Source of the DNA: an uncultured Lewinella sp.
GTDB lineage: Bacteria; Bacteroidota; Bacteroidia; Chitinophagales; Saprospiraceae
Assembly (NCBI GenBank): GCA_913057785.1
Contig: CAJXPD010000107.1
Location: forward strand, 1 to 32,196
DNA: 32,196 bases
Direction of reading: 5' to 3'
Below the pieces are notes generated by a model. The model was not told the DNA's origin and ran no database searches. It saw nothing but the letters and a program-made list of their open reading frames with translations. Below, piece by piece: positions 16,026 through 25,664 of this stretch. Every line of letters begins with the position of its first letter. Position 1 is the first letter of the stretch. Made by a program: the position numbers and the translations under genes.

Positions 16026-17615
16026 ATGAGAGAGTTATTGTTCAGTATTTGTCTGCTACTCGTTACAATGACTGGGGGATTGGCCCAGGAGCTTGATTTG
16101 TTTCGTGTGGATTCAATCCTCGAAGTCAAAATGTACTTCGAAGAAACGGATTGGGATCAACGCTTAGATGACCTAAAGCAAGCGGGAAAGGATAAGCGAT
16201 TGATGGGTGAGGTAATCATCAATGGCCAAAAGTTTGAGGAAGTTGGGGTAAGATATAAAGGTAATAGCTCTTACTTCAATGTGCGAAATGCGGGTCATAG
16301 TAAATTGCCTTTCAATATCAAACTAGACTATAAAGGGAAAGAGCAATCATTACCTGGGAATGTTACTACGCTGAAGCTTTCCAATGTTTTCCGTGACCCG
16401 AGTTTCCTGCGCGAAGTATTGGCTTATGAAATTGCGGGCGAATACATGCCTGCACCTAAGGCCAATTTTGCCAAAGTATACGTTAATGATAAGTTTCTTG
16501 GACTCTATAACAATACCGAATCCATAGATGAACTCTTTCTAGATCATTACTATGGAGAACATACGGGGACCTTGGTTAAGTGTGATCCAAATTGGCACGT
16601 TCAAGCTCCTGAGAATTGTGCTAAAGGGGATAAGGCTTCTCTTATGTATTTGGGGCAGGATTCTACTTGTTACTTAGGCTTGTATGAAATGAAGACCGAG
16701 ACGGGCTGGTCAGATTTAATTGAATTGACGCGTGTTTTGAATCAAGACTTTGAGCAGATCGAACAAGTCCTAGATGTAGATCAAGCCTTATGGATGTTGG
16801 CCTTTGACAATATCTTGGTTAACCTTGATTCTTACATCGGTCAATTGTGCCATAACTACTACCTCTATCAGGATAGTACCGGAGTATTTCATCCTTTGGT
16901 ATGGGACATGAATTTGGCCTTTGGCGGTTTCAGGAGAACAGGTATTGGCAATTCATTGTCGAATGCAGCTATGGCGAAGATGAGCCCTTTTATCCACTTC
17001 AAAGAGAAAAATAATAAACGACCCCTGATTACGCAGCTACTCTCCAACCCCTTTTACCGTAAGATATATGTAGCTCATTTGAAAACCATTTTGGAAGAAC
17101 AGTTCCTTAGTACTAAGTACTTGCAACGAGCGGAAGCCATCCAGGAATTGATTGGCCAGAAGGTGGAAGAGGACGAAAATAGATTGTATGAATTAGCCAC
17201 TTTTAAAGCTAATGTGGATACGACGATTAGAGTTCCAGGAGCTGCAATTGTCGGTATAAAGGAGCTAATGGAGCCAAGGATTCAGTACTTGAAAAACCAT
17301 CCATTGTTGAAGATGGAACAACCTGCCATTAGTGAGGTGGAGCATGTTGAATATGGAGAATTTACTGGATTTTCGGCTAGGGTAGAAGGGGCTAAGAAAG
17401 TATGGCTATGTTACCGAGAAAATGGCTGTGGACCTTTCCAACGATTGGAAATGTTTGACGATAGTGGTCATCATGATCAACAAGAAGGAGATAGTATTTG
17501 GGGGGCTACCTTAGAGAAAGGCAAAGGGCTTCAATATTACCTAATTGCTGAAGCGGAACATACCGCAAGCATCTCGCCTGCAAGAGCTGCTATACAGTTT
17601 TACGAGATCAAGTAA
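16026..17615 (+). CDS. Exported CotH-family protein with intact kinase motifs
   Basis: Signal peptide (residues 1-21, ending GGLAQ), CotH domain about 30-430, and a C-terminal beta domain about 435-529. The family motifs are present: VRYKGNSS (76-82), then a Lys in KLPFNIKL, NLDSY (Asp 268), HNYYLY (276-281) and WDMNLAFGG (Asp 294). By analogy with CotH of Bacillus, in which two Asp residues are needed for phosphorylation, this copy should be able to act as a secreted protein kinase; the target is unknown. It shares domain order with the gene at 14196, pointing to tandem duplication. The next gene starts 9 bases after its stop, so it may head an operon reaching to sbcC. Confidence 0.85.
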   Translation: MRELLFSICLLLVTMTGGLAQELDLFRVDSILEVKMYFEETDWDQRLDDLKQAGKDKRLMGEVIINGQKFEEVGVRYKGNSSYFNVRNAGHSKLPFNIKLDYKGKEQSLPGNVTTLKLSNVFRDPSFLREVLAYEIAGEYMPAPKANFAKVYVNDKFLGLYNNTESIDELFLDHYYGEHTGTLVKCDPNWHVQAPENCAKGDKASLMYLGQDSTCYLGLYEMKTETGWSDLIELTRVLNQDFEQIEQVLDVDQALWMLAFDNILVNLDSYIGQLCHNYYLYQDSTGVFHPLVWDMNLAFGGFRRTGIGNSLSNAAMAKMSPFIHFKEKNNKRPLITQLLSNPFYRKIYVAHLKTILEEQFLSTKYLQRAEAIQELIGQKVEEDENRLYELATFKANVDTTIRVPGAAIVGIKELMEPRIQYLKNHPLLKMEQPAISEVEHVEYGEFTGFSARVEGAKKVWLCYRENGCGPFQRLEMFDDSGHHDQQEGDSIWGATLEKGKGLQYYLIAEAEHTASISPARAAIQFYEIK

Positions 17616-17624
17616 GATTTACCT

Positions 17625-18590
17625 ATGCCCTTGATCCGTCGATCCTCCTATCCCGGTGCCCCTTTTTATCAATTCAACGGGCACCTTCAAACTATCCTTC
17701 CTGCCTTTCGTAAGTTGAGAGATATTCCTCCCTACGAAAGGGAAAGACTTGAACTTCCCGATGGCGATTTCCTCGATCTAGACTGGGTGGATCGCAAGAG
17801 CAAGCAACTTGTGATCCTTTCTCATGGCTTAGAGGGCAATTCCGATCGGAGATACATCCGCTCTATGGCCAAGGCCTTTGCCCGCAAAGGTTGGGATATT
17901 CTTGCTTGGAACTGTCGCTCCTGTAGCGGGGAAATGAATCGAAATCTGAGACTTTATAATCATGGAGAGATCGAGGACATCGGATCCGTGATAGCTCATG
18001 CCTTGCGCACCAAACACTACGAGGAGGTAGTATTGATCGGTTTCAGTATGGGCGGAAGCATTAGCTTGAAGTATACGGGTGTAAATGCGGGTACTTTGCC
18101 AGAGGTGATTACAAAGGTCATCGCCTTTTCAACTCCAGTAGATTTGGCCTCTAGCGTAGGCTTGCTAGATCAAACGCAGAATGCCTTTTATCGCTACCGT
18201 TTTTTCAGGAGCTTGAAAGCAAAGCTTACAGAAAAGGATAAGCAGCATCCAGGGGTGATTGATATTAGTAATTTCGATCGAGTCAAGAAGTGGACTGACT
18301 TCGATGAATTCTTCTCCGCCCCCATAAATGGGTATGAAAATGCGCAAGACTTTTACCATAAAGCTTCAGCGATTCATTTCATGGATGCCATTAATATTCC
18401 CACCTTATTAGTCAATGCCAAGAATGACCCCATACTGAGCCCAGAATGTTATCCTACAAGTTTTTGCGAAAACCATCCTTTTATCTATCTTGAACAGCCC
18501 AAAGAAGGGGGGCATGTCGGCTTTAGTTTAGGCCGGAATGTTGATCCTTGGGCGGACTTTCGGGCACTGGAGTTTGTTGGCATTTCCTAG
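17625..18590 (+). CDS. YheT-family alpha/beta hydrolase
   Basis: The 321-residue protein has the alpha/beta-hydrolase layout of the YheT/EMB8 family: YQFNGHLQTILPAF near the N-terminus, LSHGLEGNSDRRY (65-77), the nucleophile elbow GFSMGG with Ser 141, NAKNDPIL with the acidic residue and GGHVGFS with the catalytic His. It is cytosolic. Family members act on esters, with natural substrates mostly unknown. It starts 9 bases after the CotH gene and is followed 30 bases on by sbcD. Confidence 0.88.
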   Translation: MPLIRRSSYPGAPFYQFNGHLQTILPAFRKLRDIPPYERERLELPDGDFLDLDWVDRKSKQLVILSHGLEGNSDRRYIRSMAKAFARKGWDILAWNCRSCSGEMNRNLRLYNHGEIEDIGSVIAHALRTKHYEEVVLIGFSMGGSISLKYTGVNAGTLPEVITKVIAFSTPVDLASSVGLLDQTQNAFYRYRFFRSLKAKLTEKDKQHPGVIDISNFDRVKKWTDFDEFFSAPINGYENAQDFYHKASAIHFMDAINIPTLLVNAKNDPILSPECYPTSFCENHPFIYLEQPKEGGHVGFSLGRNVDPWADFRALEFVGIS

Positions 18591-18620
18591 TGTCATCCTA
18601 TTGGTCAAGAAATCCAAAGT

Positions 18621-19844
18621 ATGAAGATCCTGCATACAGCAGATTGGCATCTCGGCCAGCGGTTTCTATTTCAGGAACGCGCTGAGGAACATCAGATGGC
18701 ATTGAATTGGTTGCTGGAAACCATCCAAAAGGAGCAGATTGATGTCCTACTAGTGGCGGGAGATATATTCGATATCAATAACCCACCGAATTACGCTCGA
18801 TCGCAGTACTACACTTTCCTAACTCAACTGATGAGTACGGCTTGTCGCCATGTGGTCATTACTGGTGGAAATCACGATTCGCCTAGCATGCTACACGCTC
18901 CTCGGCCACTCCTGCAAGCCTTGAATATTCAGGTTATTGGAGCTGTAAGCGAAAATCGCCAGGAGGACCTGCTCCTATTAAAGGATAAGCAGGGGGATCT
19001 GGAATTGGTGGTAGCTGCTGTGCCATTTCTAAGGTATCGAGATCTTGATGTTAGTGTGGCGGGGGAAGGAGGGCATGAACGTGTAGCTCGAATTCAAGCG
19101 GGATTAGTGCGACACTATCAACAGATGAGTGAATATGCCACTGAATACGAAAACGCTGGGGTGCCCATCATCGCCACGGGTCACCTCTATGCCACGGGAG
19201 CTTTAGCTTCTGATAAACAGGACAATATCTACATTGGAAACATAGAGAACATTAAGGCAGAACATTTTCCAAAGAACTTTCACTACATAGCCTTAGGACA
19301 TATCCACCGACCACAGATCGTTGGCGGCATCGATCATATTCGCTATTCCGGATCGCTAATTCCGTTGAGCTTCACGGAGACACAGGATACAAAGTCAGTC
19401 TACATCCTGAAAACGGATGGGGCAGAGATTAAAACGGTTGAACCGATTGAATTACCTGTATTTAGAAGATTGAAAACCATTGCCGGGTCCCTCCAAAAGG
19501 TAAAGGAAGATTTGAGGCGATTTGCCAACAAGGAAAGGGAAGGATTACGACCTTGGGTTGAAGTCATTGTTGAGACGGAGCAGGTAATTCCTCAGTTGGA
19601 TCAGGAATTGAAGCAGTTCGCTGCAGATATGGAGCTGGAGATATTGAAAGTGAAATTGAAACGAAATTATCAGCCTTTAGATGTACAATATTTGGATGCA
19701 CCTGATCTAAGTGAGTTGGATACCTTAGAAGTGTTCAAGCGCAAGTGCGAGAGTTATGGCAGTGCTCCAGAAGAAATGGAAGGCCTAATTCAGTCCTTTC
19801 GAGAACTTCAGGATTGGATGAAGGAAAAAGCGGAGGAAAGTTAA
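18621..19844 (+). CDS. sbcD: Exonuclease subunit SbcD (Mre11-like nuclease)
   Basis: SbcD is the manganese-dependent nuclease of the SbcCD complex, which opens hairpins and trims DNA ends and so limits long palindromes. All phosphoesterase motifs are present in order: HTADWHLGQ (5-13), VAGDIFD, GGNHDSP, ATGHLYATG and ALGHIHRPQ. The length, 407 residues, is typical. The C-terminal part is the capping and SbcC-binding region. SbcC follows with only one base between stop and start, so the two are translationally coupled. Confidence 0.95.
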   Translation: MKILHTADWHLGQRFLFQERAEEHQMALNWLLETIQKEQIDVLLVAGDIFDINNPPNYARSQYYTFLTQLMSTACRHVVITGGNHDSPSMLHAPRPLLQALNIQVIGAVSENRQEDLLLLKDKQGDLELVVAAVPFLRYRDLDVSVAGEGGHERVARIQAGLVRHYQQMSEYATEYENAGVPIIATGHLYATGALASDKQDNIYIGNIENIKAEHFPKNFHYIALGHIHRPQIVGGIDHIRYSGSLIPLSFTETQDTKSVYILKTDGAEIKTVEPIELPVFRRLKTIAGSLQKVKEDLRRFANKEREGLRPWVEVIVETEQVIPQLDQELKQFAADMELEILKVKLKRNYQPLDVQYLDAPDLSELDTLEVFKRKCESYGSAPEEMEGLIQSFRELQDWMKEKAEES

Positions 19845-19845
19845 T

Positions 19846-22800
19846 ATGAGAATCTTACGACTTAGAATTCAAAATTTAAACTCTATCCGGGTCAGCGAGC
19901 CGATCCTCATTGACTTTACCAGCAGCCCGTTGGAGGAGTCCGGGATATTTGCCATTACAGGTGATACCGGAGCAGGGAAGACTACCATATTAGACGCTCT
20001 GACCCTGGCCTTATATGGAAAAATACATCGTAACAAGGAGGTAAAGGAGGTATTATCCTATGGTACAGCTTCCTGCCTGGCCGAGGTGGAATTCGAAACT
20101 TTGACCGGCATGTACCGGGCCAAATGGAGTATTTGGCGCGCCAATAAGAAAGTCGATGGAAAGCTGCAGGCACCGGTCAGAGAATTAGCAAAGTGGAATC
20201 CTAAAAACTCGGCCTTTGAAGCTATAGCAGAGAAAATCCGCGAAGTGGATCAAATGGTAGAGCAGGTATCTGGTCTGGACTATGATCGGTTTACACGTTC
20301 GGTGTTGCTCTCTCAAGGAGACTTTGCAGCCTTTTTGAAAGCCGACGCCAGGGATCGTAGTGATTTGTTGGAGCGGATTACCGGCACAGAAAGCTATTCC
20401 CTTTTGTCGATTGCTGCTTTTGAAAAGCACAAAGAAGAACAATCCCGCTTATCTCAGTTAAAAATAGAGCGAGACGGATTACAGCTTCTGTCTTCCGAGG
20501 AACTAGCCCAACTTGAAGAGGATTCCGGCAGTCTAGAAAATACAGCTTCCGCCGCAAAAAAAGCGATTGACGAAAAAAGGGAGCTCATCCAAGGACTACT
20601 CAATAAAGAAAAGTTAGACCTTCAATTACAAGAACTCCAAAAGCAAGAAAAGGCGCTTCAGCAGGAAGGGAAGGAGTTAGAACCTGTCCTGGAAACTTTA
20701 GCATGGCATGAAAAAGCACTGGTGCACCAGGTGGCATTGGGAGACTTGGCGCATCAGGTGGAGTTAATTCAACAGCACCAATCTAGATTAACCCACTTGT
20801 CTTCAGAGAAAGAGGTGACTATATCAGCATTGGAAAGGACTACAATTGAGCAAACCACAGCAACGGAAGCACTGCAAGCTACCAAAGCTGATTACCCAGC
20901 GGAAAAGCAGAAGATCGAGGCAGCTAAGAAATTGGATCTACAACTTTCGGAGCGTGCCACGGCCTTGCAGGCCAGACAGTTGGAACAAGAGGAAGCAGAA
21001 AAAGACCTTTCAAGGATAAAGGGCTTGCTAGAAGAAACGAATCAGCAGCTGTCTACTAATCAGATTGCGTTCAAAGTAAAACAAGATTGGATAACAGAAA
21101 ATAACCGCTACGCCAAACTCGGAGAAGATCTACCGCTCATTGATCTGAAGAAACAGCAGCTTCGGACTTTCCTACTGGAAAAAAAACAATTACAGGAGAC
21201 TTTGCGAGGCCTAACGGAACAAAAGAAGGAACTAGAAGAAAAATTAGCGGTAAAGAATAAAAGTGGGGCAGAACTAAAGAAGGAATTGGAAGTCATCGAA
21301 GCAAAGTTTGAAAAGCGCAGCCCCGAGCAAATTCCCAAAACACGTGCTGAATTGCTAGAACTGATGCAGCGAGAAATTGAGGAGTTAAATACGCAGCGGG
21401 AGAATCTGCAGCAGCTTTTCCAACTGAACGAGGAATATCAACATTTAATTGAGGTATTGGGAAGCTTCGAGGAGGAATTGGACAGTTTGCGGGCAGAGGA
21501 GCTAAATATTCATAAACAATTGATGTCCTCTCTCGAAGTACTGGATCGGATGGGGAAGGATCTTGAATATAAACAGCATGTTTACGACCTGCAGCAACTG
21601 CATGCCAACTATGAAAAGGATCGAGCGTTGCTGGAAGACGGTGTGCCTTGCCCACTTTGTGGTTCTCTCCATCATCCGGCGGTGGAGCATCAGGTAGCCG
21701 AAAAGTATGTTGATAAGGCTAAAGATGAATTACAGGCAGCTAGAGATCGGCACGAATTGGTTTACGGACAACATCGGAAATTGTTGAAGCGACAAGATGC
21801 CATAGAGTTACGGATTGAGCAGTTGGCAGGTAATGAATTGAAGACAACCAGTGGAGATGTGGCAAAGCAATTCCAACGCATCATTAGTTATGAAGAGAAA
21901 ATCGCTGCTGTCATCCCACGAATTGAGGAGTCGGCCTATCAATTGACCAGAGCCTCTTTGCTTAAGATGAAGCTGGAGGAATCAACCGTTCGAGTGGAGC
22001 AATTACGAGGCGATCGACAGGCCCTAATGGCTTTACAAGTGGAAATCGATAAGAAGACAGAAGTCTTGAATCAATTGCTGCAAGAGCAGCAAAGCTTGAG
22101 CCATGAAGTAGAGCTAGTGGTTCAACAAATGCAGGTTCAAGAGGGACGCCTGGAAAACAATGGGAAGACATATGATGAAACGGTGGAAGCGCTAAATCAG
22201 CATCTGGCCGGCTATGACCTAAGTTTTACCATTGATACGGCAGCTGTGACCTTTGCTAGTTTGCAAGAGCAACACCAAAGCTTCCAAGAACACCAAACTG
22301 CCATCAATCGGCTCACGCAAGAAGGAGCGAAGCTAACGGCTCAGCAAGAACAAATGCAGGAGCGTCTAACAGAACGGCAGGAACAATTTACGGATAAGCA
22401 AAATAGCGTGAAGACCTTAGCAGATGCTGTAGCAGAAGTGAAGGCGCAACGTGTTGATTTACTGGGAACATTAGATCCTGTGGAAGAGGAGCAAAAGTTG
22501 GAACAAAGAGTGGATACCCAACAAAGGGCGGTTAATGAGATCAAACAGAGGATCGCAAGTTTACAGACCCAACAAGAAAGCCTAGCGAAACAGGAGGAGG
22601 AGCTAAGTGGGCAGTTGCAAGAAACGCAGCGGATTGAATCAGAACAGCGGGAGCAACTAGAAAAAGCAGTAAAAAATAGCGCTTTCGAAAGTCTGGAAGC
22701 CTTGCAAAAGGCACTATTGCCGATGGAAGAAATGGAGAGACTTCAATCTTTACGACAGGATTGGGAACGTCGATCCTTGAGTGTTGGCCAATCCCTCAAG

Positions 22801-23523
22801 GATACTAAGGAGGCGCTGCAGCCCCTGGAAGCCCTGCAACTGCCGGTAGCGGAATTACCCAATCTGCAAAAAGCCTTAGCGGAGGAAGAAGGCAGCTATC
22901 AGGAACTACAACAACAAATTGGTGCCGTCAGGGAACGTCTACAAAGACACCAGGAGCAAGAAAGCAAGGCAGGAAAGTTGTTGACATCCATAGAAAAACA
23001 GGAGATTGAACTACTGCGCTGGGCGAAACTCAATGAACTTATTGGCCAAGCAGATGGAAAGAAATTTCGAATTTTTGCCCAGGGACTCACTTTGAATAAA
23101 CTAGTCTTTTTGGCCAATCAGCATCTAAAGCAACTCAATGGCCGTTACTTGATCCAGAAAAGCAGTGATCAAGATTTGGAGCTCAACATTGTTGATACTT
23201 TCCAAGCAGACAATGCGCGATCCATGAATACCTTATCAGGAGGAGAGAGCTTTCTGGTCAGTCTTGCTTTGGCACTGGCACTCTCAGATCTTGCTGGTAA
23301 ACACGCCCAAATTCAGTCGTTGTTCATAGATGAAGGCTTTGGGACACTGGATGAAAATAGCTTGGACCTTGCCATTACCACTTTAGAAAACTTGCAGGCC
23401 AACGGCAAGACAATCGGCGTTATTTCACATGTGCAAGCTTTAAAGGAGCGTATCTCTACGCAAATAAAGTTGGTGAAAAAGAGTAGCGGGTTTAGCGATT
23501 TGCTAGTGACGGCAGAAGGCTAG
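19846..23523 (+). CDS. sbcC: Exonuclease subunit SbcC (Rad50-like ATPase)
   Basis: The protein is an SMC-like ATPase of 1225 residues, longer than E. coli SbcC (1048). The Walker A motif GDTGAGKTT is at 39-47. Long coiled coils run on both sides of a zinc hook, CPLC at 602-605 (VPCPLCGS). The ABC signature LSGGES is at 1130-1135 and Walker B, FIDEGFGTLDE, has Asp 1162 and Glu 1163. ATP binding closes the heads and controls SbcD; the hooks link two molecules. The coiled coils are unusually rich in Gln and Glu. No terminator is obvious after the stop. Confidence 0.95.
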   Translation: MRILRLRIQNLNSIRVSEPILIDFTSSPLEESGIFAITGDTGAGKTTILDALTLALYGKIHRNKEVKEVLSYGTASCLAEVEFETLTGMYRAKWSIWRANKKVDGKLQAPVRELAKWNPKNSAFEAIAEKIREVDQMVEQVSGLDYDRFTRSVLLSQGDFAAFLKADARDRSDLLERITGTESYSLLSIAAFEKHKEEQSRLSQLKIERDGLQLLSSEELAQLEEDSGSLENTASAAKKAIDEKRELIQGLLNKEKLDLQLQELQKQEKALQQEGKELEPVLETLAWHEKALVHQVALGDLAHQVELIQQHQSRLTHLSSEKEVTISALERTTIEQTTATEALQATKADYPAEKQKIEAAKKLDLQLSERATALQARQLEQEEAEKDLSRIKGLLEETNQQLSTNQIAFKVKQDWITENNRYAKLGEDLPLIDLKKQQLRTFLLEKKQLQETLRGLTEQKKELEEKLAVKNKSGAELKKELEVIEAKFEKRSPEQIPKTRAELLELMQREIEELNTQRENLQQLFQLNEEYQHLIEVLGSFEEELDSLRAEELNIHKQLMSSLEVLDRMGKDLEYKQHVYDLQQLHANYEKDRALLEDGVPCPLCGSLHHPAVEHQVAEKYVDKAKDELQAARDRHELVYGQHRKLLKRQDAIELRIEQLAGNELKTTSGDVAKQFQRIISYEEKIAAVIPRIEESAYQLTRASLLKMKLEESTVRVEQLRGDRQALMALQVEIDKKTEVLNQLLQEQQSLSHEVELVVQQMQVQEGRLENNGKTYDETVEALNQHLAGYDLSFTIDTAAVTFASLQEQHQSFQEHQTAINRLTQEGAKLTAQQEQMQERLTERQEQFTDKQNSVKTLADAVAEVKAQRVDLLGTLDPVEEEQKLEQRVDTQQRAVNEIKQRIASLQTQQESLAKQEEELSGQLQETQRIESEQREQLEKAVKNSAFESLEALQKALLPMEEMERLQSLRQDWERRSLSVGQSLKDTKEALQPLEALQLPVAELPNLQKALAEEEGSYQELQQQIGAVRERLQRHQEQESKAGKLLTSIEKQEIELLRWAKLNELIGQADGKKFRIFAQGLTLNKLVFLANQHLKQLNGRYLIQKSSDQDLELNIVDTFQADNARSMNTLSGGESFLVSLALALALSDLAGKHAQIQSLFIDEGFGTLDENSLDLAITTLENLQANGKTIGVISHVQALKERISTQIKLVKKSSGFSDLLVTAEG

Positions 23524-23902
23524 GAGGCTAGAGGCTTGATTCTTCGCTGTACTTCCCTGAAAAAAGATAGGAATCCCTCTGTGTCGAATATCCGCTGGAC
23601 CTAATCGAAATAATGATAGCAGATATCAACAATTTGCTGTAATTTAGGGTATACTTATGTGAGCATAGTATCATATGAATACATTCAGTTTTCCACGCTT
23701 CTTTTGATGATTTTCAATTTTTCTCCTTCGATATTGATATGATGGGAGGAAAGTACTCTATTTCATCAAAAAATAGATACTTTTATTGCTCTTGGAAATA
23801 CTTGCCGGCACTAGATACTTGCTGGTATTCCAGATCATCCAGAACCTGTACCTAGCTGTGATCGTTTTGACGATCCGGAAGAATTATAAACCTTAGACAA
23901 AC
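23524..23902. other. Intergenic region between sbcC and the coiled-coil gene
   Basis: I see no open frame longer than a few codons. The region holds a short direct repeat at 23798-23825 and probably the promoter of the next gene. No clear TAnnTTTG box or terminator was found. Confidence 0.5.
23798..23825. repeat. Short direct repeat ATACTTGCyGG
   Basis: ATACTTGCCGG (23798-23808) recurs as ATACTTGCTGG (23815-23825), 17 bases apart start to start, with a further ATACTT near 23777. Repeats at nearly two helical turns could be regulator sites for the gene at 23903. Confidence 0.35.
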
Positions 23903-24454
23903 ATGCAGAAGAATCTGAAAGCATTATTTGGCGAACATCATGGACTAGACGGAAAAAGTGTAGATTTTTTGACTACTGCCTTGGCTAAAAACAACCTCCC
24001 TGGCTTTGACTATCTCGAGTTCAAACAATCATTGGGAGCACTGGCCGATCTCAGTATGGATGAAGAAACCGCAATTAAATCAGCTTTCGCAACGGCGGCC
24101 ACGCTGGGACTTACCAAAGAAAAATTGATCAAAACGGCTGAACATTATAAGAAGATCTTGAATACGGAGAAGTCTCAGTTCGATGCGGCTTTGCAAAAGC
24201 AAATCCAGCAAAAGGTAGCTTCTAAGCAGACTGAGGTGCAGAAACTGAAGTCTCAGGTTGAGGATTACAAAAAGAAAATTCAGCAGCTGGAGGAGAAGAT
24301 CCTAAGTTCACAAAGGATCATCGATAGTGCCGACGAAACCATTCGCGCCGCCAAGGATAAGATCGAAGGGACTCGCGATAACTTTGAAACAGCACTCCAA
24401 AGCATCAATAACCAGATTAACAAGGATATTGAAAATATTCAAAACTTCCTTTAA
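23903..24454 (+). CDS. Coiled-coil protein, 183 aa
   Basis: Residues 1-80 are predicted helical and compact (KNLKALFGEHHGLDG, GFDYLEFKQSLGAL). Residues 80-183 form a long coiled coil with heptad-like KLKSQVEDYKKKIQQLEEK. There is no signal peptide, membrane segment or Cys. I do not recognise the family. The next gene, 80 bases downstream, encodes a membrane-anchored protein that is also coiled coil, so the two may form a complex. Confidence 0.75.
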   Translation: MQKNLKALFGEHHGLDGKSVDFLTTALAKNNLPGFDYLEFKQSLGALADLSMDEETAIKSAFATAATLGLTKEKLIKTAEHYKKILNTEKSQFDAALQKQIQQKVASKQTEVQKLKSQVEDYKKKIQQLEEKILSSQRIIDSADETIRAAKDKIEGTRDNFETALQSINNQINKDIENIQNFL

Positions 24455-24534
24455 ATTAAGGCTGTATTGTGGAGTAGGTTAGGAGAGGAGGTGAACCCTT
24501 AATCCCAATTTTTTCAAAAAAGAAAACTCAATTT

Positions 24535-25563
24535 ATGTCCGATATCGTGCAATTTCAAAACCCTGATGCCAAGCCCAAAGGATTCTGGAAACGACCAGAA
24601 GGTGTAACTGGCTTACTGTTTATGGCTGCCCTATTGCTAGGAGGTGGCTATTTGATCTTTGCAAACCTTGCTGCGATTATTGCACTATTGCAGAACACTA
24701 TCTATCTGGCAATCCTACTGGGAGTCTTGGCCATGATTGTGTACATGGTGCTTGATCCAAAGATGCGTAATCTTATATGGTATATGTATAAGAGTGTGAT
24801 GCGTTGGATCACAGGTATGTTTGTTCAGATTGATCCTATCGGTATTTTGAAGAATTATGTGGAGGACTTACAGGATAACCTAGGGAAGATGCGTAAGCAG
24901 ATTGGTGCCCTGAAAGGTCAAATGCGTAAGATCCAGGGGCTGATGGAGAAAAACAGCAAAGAGATCAATAACAACCTTAAGTTGGCTCAAGCGGCCCGAG
25001 ACAAAGGCAAAGAACAGCAAATGATCTTGTCTTCACGGAAAGCTGCTCGATTGAAGGATAGCAATAAGAAGTATCAGGCGCTTTACAATAAAATGGAGAT
25101 CCTATATCGTATTCTCAATAAGATGCATCAGAACTCGGAGATCTTGTTGGAAGATACTAAGGATCAAGTAGCTTTGAAAGAGCAGGAGCGCAAAGCCATT
25201 AGAGCTTCGCATTCTGCCATGAAGTCAGCAATGACGGTTATCTCGGGTGACCCAGATAAGAGAGCGATGTTTGATATGGCCATGGAAGCGGTAGCTGATG
25301 ATGTAGCCAATAAAGTAGGGGAGATGGAGCGCTTCATGGAAATGTCTTCTAGCTTCATGGATTCAGTAGATCTGCAAAATGGCATCTTTGAAGAAGAAGG
25401 TTTGAAAATGCTAGAGCAGTGGGAGCAGAAAAGCACCTTGATGTTGATGGGGGAAAGTGGAACTAGCACTGATACCCTTGACCTCGACTCTCGTACCTCT
25501 CAGCCTGAAATCAGAACCAACAAATCTGGTGGGCAAGGAAGCTATGATAATCTATTTGATTAG
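24535..25563 (+). CDS. Membrane-anchored coiled-coil protein, PspA-like in pattern
   Basis: Of 342 residues, about 24-51 and 55-73 are two membrane segments. A short amphipathic stretch (75-97) follows, then long helices from about 103 to 300, and a disordered acidic tail ending YDNLFD. The helical part has the spacing of PspA/IM30 (ESCRT-III-like) proteins: NYVEDLQDNLGKMRKQIGAL, later RAMFDMAMEAVADDV. Unlike PspA, which is peripheral, this one carries true membrane anchors. The similarity is by eye only. If real, the role would be membrane repair or remodelling under stress. A hairpin and a strong terminator close the unit. Confidence 0.7.
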   Translation: MSDIVQFQNPDAKPKGFWKRPEGVTGLLFMAALLLGGGYLIFANLAAIIALLQNTIYLAILLGVLAMIVYMVLDPKMRNLIWYMYKSVMRWITGMFVQIDPIGILKNYVEDLQDNLGKMRKQIGALKGQMRKIQGLMEKNSKEINNNLKLAQAARDKGKEQQMILSSRKAARLKDSNKKYQALYNKMEILYRILNKMHQNSEILLEDTKDQVALKEQERKAIRASHSAMKSAMTVISGDPDKRAMFDMAMEAVADDVANKVGEMERFMEMSSSFMDSVDLQNGIFEEEGLKMLEQWEQKSTLMLMGESGTSTDTLDLDSRTSQPEIRTNKSGGQGSYDNLFD

Positions 25564-25571
25564 AAAGTGCT

Positions 25572-25590
25572 TAGCTGACAGTGTCAGCTA
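25572..25590. other. Palindrome after the PspA-like gene
   Basis: TAGCTGACA (25572-25580) and TGTCAGCTA (25582-25590) are exact reverse complements around one G. As RNA this forms a 7-bp stem with a 5-base loop just after the stop codon and before the main terminator. It could be an operator or an mRNA-stabilising hairpin. Confidence 0.45.
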
Positions 25591-25607
25591 GCCCAACCAT
25601 AAATGAA

Positions 25608-25638
25608 AAGCGGAGTGCCCTAGGCGCTCCGCTTTTTT
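25608..25638. terminator. Strong terminator shared by convergent genes
   Basis: AAGCGGAGTGCC (25608-25619) pairs with GGCGCTCCGCTT (25623-25634), 12 pairs with one G-U, loop CTA, running into TTTTTT (25633-25638). On the minus strand the arm ends in TTTT, so it can also serve the gene at 25665-27134. Confidence 0.85.
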
Positions 25639-25664
25639 GTTGAGTAGACTCAGTGCCCCTCAAC

